A stretch of 64,000 nt of DNA from Leuctra nigra. Taxonomy: Eukaryota > Arthropoda > Insecta > Plecoptera > Leuctridae. Location of the stretch: assembly GCA_934045905.1 (NCBI GenBank), contig OW203768.1, positions 4,120,316 to 4,184,315 of the forward strand, given 5' to 3'. Below are positions 33,940 to 43,522 of the stretch, piece by piece. The notes beneath the pieces were generated by a model. The model did no database searches, was not told the DNA's origin, and saw nothing but the letters and a program-made list of their open reading frames with translations. Every line of letters starts with the position of its first letter. Positions within the stretch are counted from its first letter, which is position 1. The position numbers were made by a program, and so were the translations under genes.

Positions 33940-34332
33940 TTCCTACTGATGACAACAGCAATGTTATGTTGATTGTTATGGTCGAAGTATGATGACCCAG
34001 CAAAAGTAGGTCACTAGGCCAATAACGGGACTGTGATAAGAGAGAGGGTTGAGTTGAGCATCGTTTCCGGGAAGTAGGATGAGGTTTGTTTTTGTTTTGG
34101 TAGGTGGAGGGGTGAGTTCATTCATTCAGGTTTAGATTAGACAGCTGTAAGGGGAAATAAACTTGCATCTGTTGAGGAAACTTTTTGTTTGTCAAAAGGA
34201 AGAGATTATTCCTGCTAGATAGTCCAGTCTCTATGTGAATCCTTGTTTTATCACCATTTTCTCATTCAAAATTTCAATGTATTTCAAATTTGACTTCATT
34301 CAAAAGGTGAACAACAAGAATTCAGGGGGCTC

Positions 34333-35576
34333 TGTAACAAGTTGGCCTATCTAGGTTAGAAAATTAACTTTAAAAATAATAATGTTTGCTTGAAGTAGGT
34401 TTAAAGAATGAACAAGCTTGTAGCATGGCATTCTTAGAGTCAAGGTTAACTGAACACAAAGTAATTAATTAGAATCATTATGTAAACTTACAATCTTTAA
34501 AATTCAACAGCAATCAAAATATAGACAAAAATATAACGAGCAATCAAATAAGTTTAACAATGTGCAATTATATCAAGAAAGTGAGTGAATCCATATAAAA
34601 AGTATGTGACCTTACCTAAATTGTGATGTCACCACGTAATAACAAGTGAACCAGTCATTGTGATAACGCTACAAAACCAGTCAGCCAGACTAGTTTTCAG
34701 TGATTCCTAGAAAAGCATGGGCCTACGTGCAGAAGGAAAGTCGTTTCGCGGGCTTTAGAAATGACAGAATGTCTAAAAATAGCTACCACGTGTACGAAAC
34801 CAACCAATCAGATTCTTTGGAGGGAAAACGATGTCAGAGGGTATAAAACGTCAGGCTACCAGCCAAACATCATCAGTCGGAGTTTTCTCAGAGCAGTGAG
34901 ACCTGCCTCGCGAACCGTGAAGCCTTGTGCACGCAACATAGTATAATTTCAGCGAGACAGTGCCGATGTGATCGAAGGTAAACATTAAAATAACATTTTT
35001 GTATAAACGTCAACCCAGTAAATTCAAACTTCAAGCCTAATGCTGAGGCAAATAATATCGCATTAAGACAATTTCAAGTTACAAGTGATCAACTGAACAG
35101 TTTCAACATTAAAGTCAGTAAATGTTAAAGTATAAAAGTTAGTGAATTGCAACTCCGGGAGAAACCGACGAGTCTGCAGCCACGAACGTCATCAGCCTGA
35201 GCCAACTTGATCCAACTGCTCGAGGAGGTCACTCCTTGTGCACGGACTGCTGGACGTCCTGGTAACCAAGGGGTTATTAGACAACATCATCGCATCGCAG
35301 CTGAAGGAGGTGACATATCCAGTCATTTCATTCTGCTGGTGGACTGGAGTTCACGGGACACACTACGCAAGAGTCAACGCCATCCACTTGTTTACGCGGA
35401 AGTAAACAAACCAGACGACATCATCACTACTGCCGACGTATCGAACGTAATATTGTTTTCATAATTTTTGATTGCTCTTTTCACATCAATGAACATTTAT
35501 TTTCTCTGTAATAAACAAATTATAATATTGCTGATTCTTTGTGTTCTACCCTCTGAGCCAAATCCCGCAGGTTTCA
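34333..35576 (+). repeat. 3' LTR
   Basis: Direct repeat of 29985-31228 at an offset of exactly 4,348 bp along its full length. It is preceded by 'attcagggggctc', a weak polypurine-like tract. An interval of 34 kb region 33940-34332 between ORF2 and this LTR has no coding content. Confidence 0.92.
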
Positions 35577-35889
35577 AGGAACAACATAAAAGTGTCAAGA
35601 GGTTTATGCATCATAGTGCTTCTCATGGCAATAACAATTGTCCATAACTTCTGTCATCATCATCAGGAAACAATACCTGATCTTCAACAATACCAGAAGC
35701 ATGATGCGATTTTGTGTCATTCTTCTTTCTAAGCGACCTCAAGTTCATTACCGTGTAATTACCGCATTGTTCTTGCCCTGTTATTCTGCTATTGTTTACG
35801 CTGCATGCGCGCATTGGATGCGCGGGAGACGGCCTTGCTGGGGGGCCAATTCTTGAGATTCACGTTTTGAAACCGTATACGTTTTCACT
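35577..35889. other. Unassigned sequence
   Basis: Nothing recognised between the LTR element and the next transposon. Confidence 0.3.
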
Positions 35890-35897
35890 GTTTAAAA

Positions 35898-36287
35898 CAG
35901 GGGTCCGCAACCTTTTTTGGTGAAGGAGCAAATTTTCCGAAAATTCATAAATTAGATAATAATGGGAGCCGCAGTAGAGGCAATCAAATAATAATACACC
36001 GAAAAAAAAATTAATTACCAGTTTATTTTGATATTTTGACGCAGCCCCCCAGTCGTTGTCCCCCAGTTGTTGCCCCGCAGGGCGTTTTTCAGAATTTCAA
36101 GAATTTAAAAGTGATTCTGGGACTCAAAATAACAAACTGAATCAAATAACCTTTCCAATGCAGGGCGTTTTTTTGTCGAATTTTAAAATTGTTCGATTCC
36201 AGGTATTTTTTTTTAAATTATCAAGAGCCATTCAAGAACCATCAAGGAGCCGCATGCGGCTCCGGAGCCGCGGGTTGCCGACCCCTA
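35898..36287 (+). mobile_element. hAT-like element, TSD gtttaaaa
   Basis: Ends CAGGGGTCCGCAACC / GGTTGCCGACCCCTA resemble the widespread animal hAT (Charlie-like) CAGGGGTCGGCAACC terminus. An exact 8-bp duplication gtttaaaa flanks it (35890-35897 and 36288-36295). 'gagccgcatgcggctc' lies near the right end and CCCCGCAGGGCG-module pieces (36072, 36162) are inside. No transposase. Confidence 0.9.
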
Positions 36288-36467
36288 GTTTAAAACGTAA
36301 CAAAGTTGAAGGCCAAGCAAAAGTAAAATGCAAACGTAAAACAGTTTCAAAACGTTAATCCCAAGAATCGGCCTTACGAGAAGATTAGCCAAATTCGCAT
36401 GTGTTTGGCTGCGATGGACTAGCGCTCATTTTACGTGCTCGAAGATGTGTGTTTGGATAGGGTTAAA

Positions 36468-36683
36468 CGTCGCACTGTTCTGCAACTATAGGCTAATGGC
36501 GACGGATGAATGATTATGACGATGATTGGGAGATGATGAAGAATAGACGAGGATGGACGGTGGAAGGAGGCTGTCGTGTCCTATTAGTAGGTGACCTTCT
36601 CAGCATTTGCCTCTCGACTGACGGAATCCGCGAAAAACGTCAGTCAGAAAGGACGGCGGCTAGAATCGAACCCGGGACATCCA
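36468..36683 (-). repeat. tRNA-derived SINE, antisense, near full length
   Basis: Antisense tail 'ttaaacgtcgcactgttctg', 'gctaatggcgacggatgaat', 'ggaaggaggctgtcgtg' and antisense box B 'gaatcgaacccgggac' are all present in order. Confidence 0.85.
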
Positions 36684-36762
36684 GCTGTTTTATCAATGAT
36701 AATTTCCGATTAAAAAATTCGGGTTTTCTTCACAATATTTCGAAAATAGTTTGTTGTTTTTA

Positions 36763-36920
36763 AAGCAATTCAAAGATTTGGGATATTTCGTCATGTTTTT
36801 TTATAAAAGTATTTATTTATGTCAACAGTTTCGATTTTAATATCAAAAGACAAAAACTGCTGACAAAAATAAATATTTTATATAAATTATAACGAAATAT
36901 CCCATAACTTTGAATTGCTT
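36763..36920. mobile_element. 158-bp MITE with TA duplication
   Basis: Inverted arms AAGCAATTCAAAGATTTGGG / CCCATAACTTTGAATTGCTT continue inward (ATATTTCG / CGAAATAT; CAACAGTTT / AAACTGCTG). TA flanks both ends. Tc1/mariner-type by duplication; no coding capacity. Confidence 0.75.
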
Positions 36921-37101
36921 TAATAATAATAGTCACGAATCTTTAAAAACATGTTTAGTTTGTTGCTTTCTTTTCGGTATGAATTATTTCAAATAGCACT
37001 CGAAATACCTTATTCGAAGTTTGCCCCTTTGTTTTCGAGCACCGGTGATACATTCGTGCACAATGGGTTGCATAACACTCAGGATAGCTGTTTGCCACTC
37101 A

Positions 37102-37328
37102 AGGTGGATTCACACGGCCGTTCCAAACTTCGAGTTTGAAACTCAAGTTTGCCAAAGTTTCGAATCACCGTTCCAAAAACCTTCGTGTGAACTACGAAAA
37201 GATTCGAACTGTGAGGATTGAGTTTCAAACTTTCATAGTTCACACGGGAGATTTTGGAACGGTGATTCGGAACTTCGGCAAACTTGAGTTCCAAACTCGA
37301 AGTTTGGAACGGCCGTGTGAATCCACCT
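37102..37328. mobile_element. 227-bp fold-back MITE
   Basis: Arms beginning AGGTGGATTCACACGGCCGT are repeated in inverted form at the right end with near identity for about 50 bp, then more loosely. The ends resemble the 'gaattcacacgg' ends of PIF/Harbinger-like MITEs, but no exact duplication was found. Confidence 0.75.
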
Positions 37329-37869
37329 GTCATCTTTGAACTTCATCGCCGACGTCACATCTACCTCCCGAACGCATTTGGGTTTGTTGTGTTTTCCTGT
37401 TCAAAGTTCATATTTCGGTGATTTCAACTCCATGCTATCGCGGTTGGAAGTTTGACGCAAGAACGAGGAATTTCCCCAGAAGATAGCGGTCAATAATTTG
37501 GTCAATGATTTCTTGTGAGATAATTCAGGGATAACCAAAAACTTTTATACAATAAAAATATACATAACAATTTTTGTTCGGAGATTCAGGACAAATACTT
37601 TTTCAGAATCAGAATATTCGTGCATTTTCAGCAAATTTGAAACCGATTTTTTATTTGTTCCATGCCAATTATTTCTATTTTCCTGTAGTTCTATTAGCAA
37701 TACAATTTCATTCATAAAATAAAAAAATTCTCTAAAATTTCCCTTCGACCAGTCTGCGGAAACGTTTCGTTTAGATTTTTATAAATTGTAGCATGGCCTC
37801 TAATTTTATTAATAATCTACATGTTGAAGTACTGTCATACAGAATGTTTGAGACTTTTTGCTGAAGGTG

Positions 37870-38370
37870 GTGCAATCCCGAGCGATTTTGCTGCTTGATG
37901 CAGGCACTTTTTTGGATTGGAGACAAAATGGGCTGGACGAAATTATTTGAAATTGTAATCATGATTAGATGAAAGAAAAACTTAGGGTTATCTGTTGGTA
38001 CATTTGTAATGTTTTGCTTTGTTAATTAGTAATAGGCAATTAGCTGATTTTTGGTTAATTCTATTTTCTTGTCTTGCTGGGTGCCGTATGAAATTTATTT
38101 TAAAAAATGTGCCAAGTGATAACCCTAAGTTTGTATTTTATCAAATCATGATTAAAATTTGAGATCAATTGGTGGCCTCCAATCGTATCAGAAATATCAC
38201 AGTTTTTACCGGTTTGGTTGAATAACCGGTGCCTAATTAACAAGGCAAGAAGCAAAAATTAAAAAGTGCTACTGATATACAATCAGACTGATCATGTGAA
38301 CATCCTATCAAAGTTACACATGGTTACACCCAATTATGAAACAATTTTTCTCTCTCAATTAACTAAAACG
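37870..38370 (+). repeat. ~500-bp interspersed repeat, copy 2
   Basis: Colinear with 28430-28945 (see there). Several short indels separate the copies. Confidence 0.65.
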
Positions 38371-38474
38371 CGAGCGCTTGCTTTTCTTTTACAAACTGAT
38401 AGTCGTTATAACGCATAAATACTCCAACTGTTGCACAGTTCTGTAGATTCTATTCCCCTTCTCTCATAGAGCCA

Positions 38475-38616
38475 GGACCCTTACCTAAGTAGCACCGTGT
38501 TACTCTAGCACGATCGGCTAGTTGCCATAGCGACAATGTTAATCTTATGGCTAAAAGTTTTAGAACGAAAGTTGTGCTACAGGAACACGGTGCTACTGAA
38601 ATATGGCGAAGGGTCC
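38475..38616. mobile_element. 142-bp inverted-repeat element
   Basis: GGACCCTTACCTAAGTAGCA at the left and its relative TGCTACTGAA...AAGGGTCC at the right, with AGCACCGTGTT / AACACGGTGCT inside. It sits about 150 bp upstream of the Gly/Ser-rich gene's start codon. Confidence 0.6.
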
Positions 38617-38761
38617 AGTATATTGACACACTCGCGTGGTTCCTGTTACTCTTGACATCCCTGGAAACGCTGGGATGACTCAACGTCCGAGATACATGAA
38701 CAAAATGCTGTGCTTCATTCTGCTGTCAACACTCTAGAAGACGAGAAGGAGGCAACAGGAC

Positions 38762-40634
38762 ATGGCAGGTAAGACGAACAAAATCACATGACTGTCCGTG
38801 TAAAATGATATCTCGCATATCGCAGGCTCGCTTCACTGTCATTATGTTTCTTGAACATCTCCAAATTTGATGACTTTTTTGTCGAGGCTTGATCGGCAAT
38901 TACAAAAAAAAAATGAAATTGGTACCTATAATGTTAGTTCTTACTGCCGACAAACTTCAGTGGGCTCTCTGTGTTTTTTTTCATGGAAGTTTACGTTACA
39001 AACATTACTATAATCGATAAATATTTCGATATACGCATGCATTTTCTACCAAATAATTTTCAAAGCTGGTATTTTACACAATTTTTGTAAAACTATCTAG
39101 ATTCCATCTCTTTTATAGAACTCAGACAAATTTGATAATAATATTGAATGACATATCTTTGATAATAATGAACGCCTATCAGTTTTAGTGAATACCATGT
39201 GAATACTAATAACACATTGACATAGGTACTGCCTACGAGGCTTATAGTCAATGAACATAAGGTAAAATATAAATTCATAGATCAAACAAATAACTCTCTT
39301 ATTTTCTGTCGTCAGGTTTCCAGATCATCCTCCTCGTCGCCGTGACGTTAACTCTCAGCCAATCAGCGCCCTGGAATGATCACCTTGGTAACCATGCCGG
39401 CGGGATGTTAAATCCGTTCGGATCAGCGTCGTGGAATGATCGTCTTCGTAACCATGGCATTGCCAACATAGGCGGGATATCAAACCCGTTCGGATCAGCA
39501 TCTTGGAATGATCGTCTTCGTAACCATGGCATTGCCAACAGAGGCGGGATGTCAAACCCGTTCGGATTAGCATCGTGGAATGATCGGCTTAACAGAGGCG
39601 GGATTTCTGATCCGTTTAACAGCGGACCGTTTGCCGACGAGTGGGCCGAAGACGACTGGATCAGAACCGTCCTAGCGATGACAACTCAGAAACCGCGTGA
39701 GAAAGCTCGAACCGAAAGCTCGACGGACGCGGTTGTCGAGTCAGTCACTGCGCATGCTCAGCCCGAGGTGGAGCCGAAGAAACCCGAAGTGACTAAGAAG
39801 CCGAAGAGACCCGAAGCGACTAAGAAGCCGAAGAGACCCGAAGTGACGGCGGCGCAGGATGATCGGGATTCTTCGGATAAGGATTATGTTGAAGTACACT
39901 GGTACGCAGCGTTGACAAGTACAGTACCCACAGAGAGTTCTGTGCTACGTCATTTGAAGGGCTCGTCGCTTGGAATGGCGGGAAGACCTGGGACTTCTTT
40001 TGGAAATAGTGGCACATTCTCTGGAGGTCGACTCGGCAGTTCGGGCTTCTCGGGTATTTCCGGATCAAGCTCGGGTTTATCTTCGGGTACTTTCGGATCA
40101 ATGATAGGTTCGGGTCTATCTTCGGGTACTTCCGGATCAAGGATAGGTTCGGGTCTATCTTCGGGTACTTCCGGATCAAGGATAGGTTCGGGATTATCTT
40201 CGGGTACTTCCGGATCAAGGATAGGATCGGGTTTATCTTCGGGTACTTCCGGATCAAGGATAGGTTCGGGACTCTCTTTGGGTAGTTCCAACTCAAGAGG
40301 AGGATCGTCTTCGGGTGGTTTCGGCTCAAGGGTAGGTTCGGGTTTATCTTTGGGTAGTTCCAGTTCAAGAGGAGGTTCGGGTTTATCTTTGGGTACATCC
40401 GGTTCAAGAGGAGGTTCGGGTTTATCTTTGGGTACTTCCGGTTCAAGAGGAGGTTTGGGTTTATCTTCGGGTACTTCCGGATCAAGGGTAGGTTCGGGTT
40501 TATCTTCGGGTGGTTTCGGCTCAAGAGGAGGATCGTCGTCGGGTAGTTTCGGCTCAAGAGGAGGATCGTCTTCGGGTGGTTTCGGCTCATCGTCGGGAAG
40601 TTCGGGTTCATTTGGTTCAGGGAAATGGGGTTAA
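38762..40634 (+). CDS. Secreted Gly/Ser-rich (silk-like) protein, two coding exons, 441 aa
   Basis: Likely an extracellular structural protein (silk, glue, cuticle or sheath type); no enzyme domain is seen. Exon 1 contributes only seven coding bases (38762-38768, ATG GCA G) before a GTAAGA donor; exon 2 runs from 39316 (acceptor ...tcgtcag) to the TAA at 40632-40634. Splicing creates a clean signal peptide, MAGFQIILLVAVTLTLSQSA, which neither exon has alone and which supports the model. Then come three ASWNDRL-containing repeats (about residues 20-95), an acidic stretch, KKPKRPE repeats (about 155-185) and a 220-residue tail of tandem SGLSSGTSGSRIG-type units, Gly and Ser dominating. The tail is encoded by a ~30-45-bp tandem repeat, so its length may vary between individuals. 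AATAAA follows at 40781-40786. Exact biological role unknown. Confidence 0.82.
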
Positions 40635-40786
40635 AAATAATATTTAGTCTATGCATATAATTTGTATTTCATTGCGTAAATTATATTGAACCGACATACA
40701 ATTTCAAGAGAAACTGAAGAGTTCAGTGAACAATTTGCTTGTTAGTATTTTAGTGCGTATTTCTCTTTGTCTTCATTATTAATAAA

Positions 40787-41099
40787 ATATTACATTCGCT
40801 TATTTTATAATCCAATTTCTATTTCCTACCTTTGACATACAAATCCCAGTTTACTTCGCTAACGGCATGAAATACGCAAATTTTCAAAACGCTCAATTCA
40901 GACGAGTTTCATTTTCTGAAAAGATATTTTTTAATTGGCAACATTGTAGAAGACTATGTGGCGGTGTCTTAGTTTCCGATAAGAATGTACCTAACCTATA
41001 GGTAGATGCGTTCTTAGAATGTCACTAAAATTTAACTTTAAATACACATTTTTAAACCATTTAAAAAAATCAATATCTGCCAATTATGTTTAATATCCT
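40787..41099. other. Intergenic DNA downstream of the Gly/Ser-rich gene
   Basis: Nothing recognised. Confidence 0.35.
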
Positions 41100-41340
41100 G
41101 AGGCCCTATTCTAGAAGTTTTCCCAATTCTTATGGAATTCGCTTCCATGTAATTATAGTAATCCTTGAGGTATATTCCAGAAAGTTTTCTCAATTCCAAT
41201 TCGATGGAATCCGATCACGGTCATAAGGATTAAGATTGAATGAAATCGAATTCCAATGAAATAGGGAATTTAAAAGTTCCTTATTGCCATGAGCCGGATT
41301 CCCTCAGAATGGAGTTCGGAAAACGTTCTAGAAGGCCTCC
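41100..41340. mobile_element. Short TIR element, TTCTAGAAC family, copy 2
   Basis: Left end 'aggccctattctagaagttt' and right end 'ggaaaacgttctagaaggcc' are inverted relatives. The interior carries several 'gaattc/ccattc' pairs. Same family as 24325-24455. Confidence 0.65.
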
Positions 41341-41410
41341 TCATGGATTCCACGGAGATTCCCGCTTGTCCCTCGCCCTGCTGGCTTCATGTCTCCATCC
41401 CTGTTTGAAT

Positions 41411-42866
41411 GTTACAGCCGCCATGTTGCTGCGGATAGACGCGGCACTGATCATGTTCACGCTGCCGCTGCGGATAACTCCATCAGTGCGGACCACAGCG
41501 CGGAGTACTGACTCATCTGTCTCTGTTACAGCCGCCATGTTGCTGCGGATAGACGCGGCACTGATCATGTTCACGCTGCCGCTGCGGATAACTCCATCAG
41601 TGCGGACCACAGCGCGGAGTACTGACTCATCTGTCTCTGTTACAGCCGCCATGTTGCTGCGGATAGACGCGGCACTGATCATGTTCACGCTGCCGCTGCG
41701 GATAACTCCATCAGTGCGGACCACAGCGCGGAGTACTGACTCATCTGTCTCTGTTACAGCCGCCATGTTGCTGCGGATAGACGCGGCACTGATCATGTTC
41801 ACGCTGCCGCTGCGGATAACTCCATCAGTGCGGACCACAGCGCGGAGTACTGACTCATCTGTCTCTGTTACAGCCGCCATGTTGCTGCGGATAGACGCGG
41901 CACTGATCATGTTCACGCTGCCGCTGCGGATAACTCCATCAGTGCGGACCACAGCGCGGAGTACTGACTCATCTGTCTCTGTTACAGCCGCCATGTTGCT
42001 GCGGATAGACGCGGCACTGATCATGTTCACGCTGCCGCTGCGGATAACTCCATCAGTGCGGACCACAGCGCGGAGTACTGACTCATCTGTCTCTGTTACA
42101 GCCGCCATGTTGCTGCGGATAGACGCGGCACTGATCATGTTCACGCTGCCGCTGCGGATAACTCCATCAGTGCGGACCACAGCGCGGAGTACTGACTCAT
42201 CTGTCTCTGTTACAGCCGCCATGTTGCTGCGGATAGACGCGGCACTGATCATGTTCACGCTGCCGCTGCGGATAACTCCATCAGTGCGGACCACAGCGCG
42301 GAGTACTGACTCATCTGTCTCTGTTACAGCCGCCATGTTGCTGCGGATAGACGCGGCACTGATCATGTTCACGCTGCCGCTGCGGATAACTCCATCAGTG
42401 CGGACCACAGCGCGGAGTACTGACTCATCTGTCTCCGTTACAGCCGCCATGTTGCTGCGGATAGACGCGGCACTGATCATGTTCACGCTGCCGCTGCGGA
42501 TAACTCCATCAGTGCGGACCACAGCGCGGAGTACTGACTCATCTGTCTCTGTTACAGCCGCCATGTTGCTGCGGATAGACGCGGCACTGATCATGTTCAC
42601 GCTGCCGCTGCGGATAACTCCATCAGTGCGGACCACAGCGCGGAGTACTGACTCATCTGTCTCTGTTACAGCCGCCATGTTGCTGCGGATAGACGCGGCA
42701 CTGATCTTGTTCACGCTGCCGCTGCGGATAACTCCATCAGTGCGGACCACAGCGCGGAGTACTGACTCATCTGTCTCTGTTACAGCCGCCATGTTGCTGC
42801 GGATAGACGCGGCACTGATCTTGTTCACGCTGGTCCGTTTCGCTGCCGCTGCGGATAACTCCATCA
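41411..42866. repeat. 114-bp tandem array, 13 units, open on both strands
   Basis: Units start at 41411 and every 114 bp to 42779 (the last is incomplete); by eye they differ at only a handful of positions. 114 is 38 codons and the unit happens to have no stop in one frame of each strand, giving open frames of 565 codons (+, 41240-42937) and 507 codons (-, 41341-42864). Both readings cannot be under selection at once, the translated units match nothing I know, and no signal peptide or splice context supports either. I treat it as a minisatellite. The unit contains GCGGATA, GCCGCCATGTTG (YY1-like) and inverted 'cagtgc...gcactg' words. Confidence 0.85.
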
Positions 42867-43048
42867 GTGCGGATCACAGTGCGGATCACAACGCGGGCTG
42901 CGACTGCATGGAGTACTGGACTTGCGTCATGAGGTAATACATTCTGGAGCACGCAACTTTGTACACTTCATATTTCATTTTTTTTATTTTTTTTATTTTC
43001 ACTAAAAATGTACAAAAACATATTTTTAAGCTAAAAAAGGAAGTGATA

Positions 43049-43428
43049 ACCCAGAAAAAAAACACTCAGCGTAAAAAAGGCAGCCAAGTCTCTTTAACTT
43101 ATGAAAGAAATATAAAATTCTGCACTGAAAAGTAGTAATATCAAAAAATGGGCCAAGTCAAAACTATTTAAAAAATCAAAAAAATGCTTTGCGCATCGTC
43201 TTCTTTTAGTATTGTAGACTGTAGAGATAGGTATATTTTAGATAAAGGTAGGTACAATGATTTCTGTCCTACACGTCTATATTATTTATATACACAATGC
43301 GCAAAAGCATTTTTTTGATTTTTCTAATAGTTTTGACTTGACCCATTTTTTTATATAACTACTTTTCAGTGCAGAATTTTTGATTTCTTTCATAAGTTAA
43401 AGAGACTTGGCTGCCTTTTTTTCCCTGG
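43049..43428. mobile_element. Fold-back element with ~165-bp arms
   Basis: Arms with 'ggcagccaagtctcttta', 'cactgaaaagtagtaata' and 'ggccaagtcaaaactattt' and their inverted copies (43290-43425). Same family as 13911-14277 and the ends of 50119-51200. It lies just upstream of the first visible SPH exon. Confidence 0.7.
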
Positions 43429-43522
43429 AATCTTCGTATCGAAGAGCCCAGCTATATGTAGGTACCTCGGGATCGGAACAGTGTATAGTAACTTCCGTTA
43501 CTGATAGTGACTGATGACACAG

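Larger units (their letters stand above)
29985..35576 (+). mobile_element. Complete non-autonomous LTR retrotransposon with gag but no pol
   Basis: Two 1,244-bp direct LTRs (TG...CA) bracket a 3.1-kb interior and the whole is flanked by AGGA (29981-29984, 35577-35580). Line-by-line comparison showed no LTR difference. The interior has a tRNA-primer-site-like sequence, a Gag-like gene, a second charged ORF 2 bp downstream, and a short G-rich polypurine-like tract (34325-34329). There is no protease, reverse transcriptase, RNase H or integrase and no room for them. It must be replicated by another element's enzymes, as described for TR-GAG-type elements. Confidence 0.9.

Noticed and set aside
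39820..40656. 278-codon minus-strand ORF of PKINPNL/IRKY-type repeats, and a 113-codon PEVPEDKPEP-type ORF at 39950-40291
   Set aside because: Both are antisense shadows of the Gly/Ser-rich exon, produced by its tandem repeat.
41240..42937. 565-aa (+) or 507-aa (-) repeat protein
   Set aside because: Open on both strands because the unit is 114 bp; no splice, signal or domain evidence for either.
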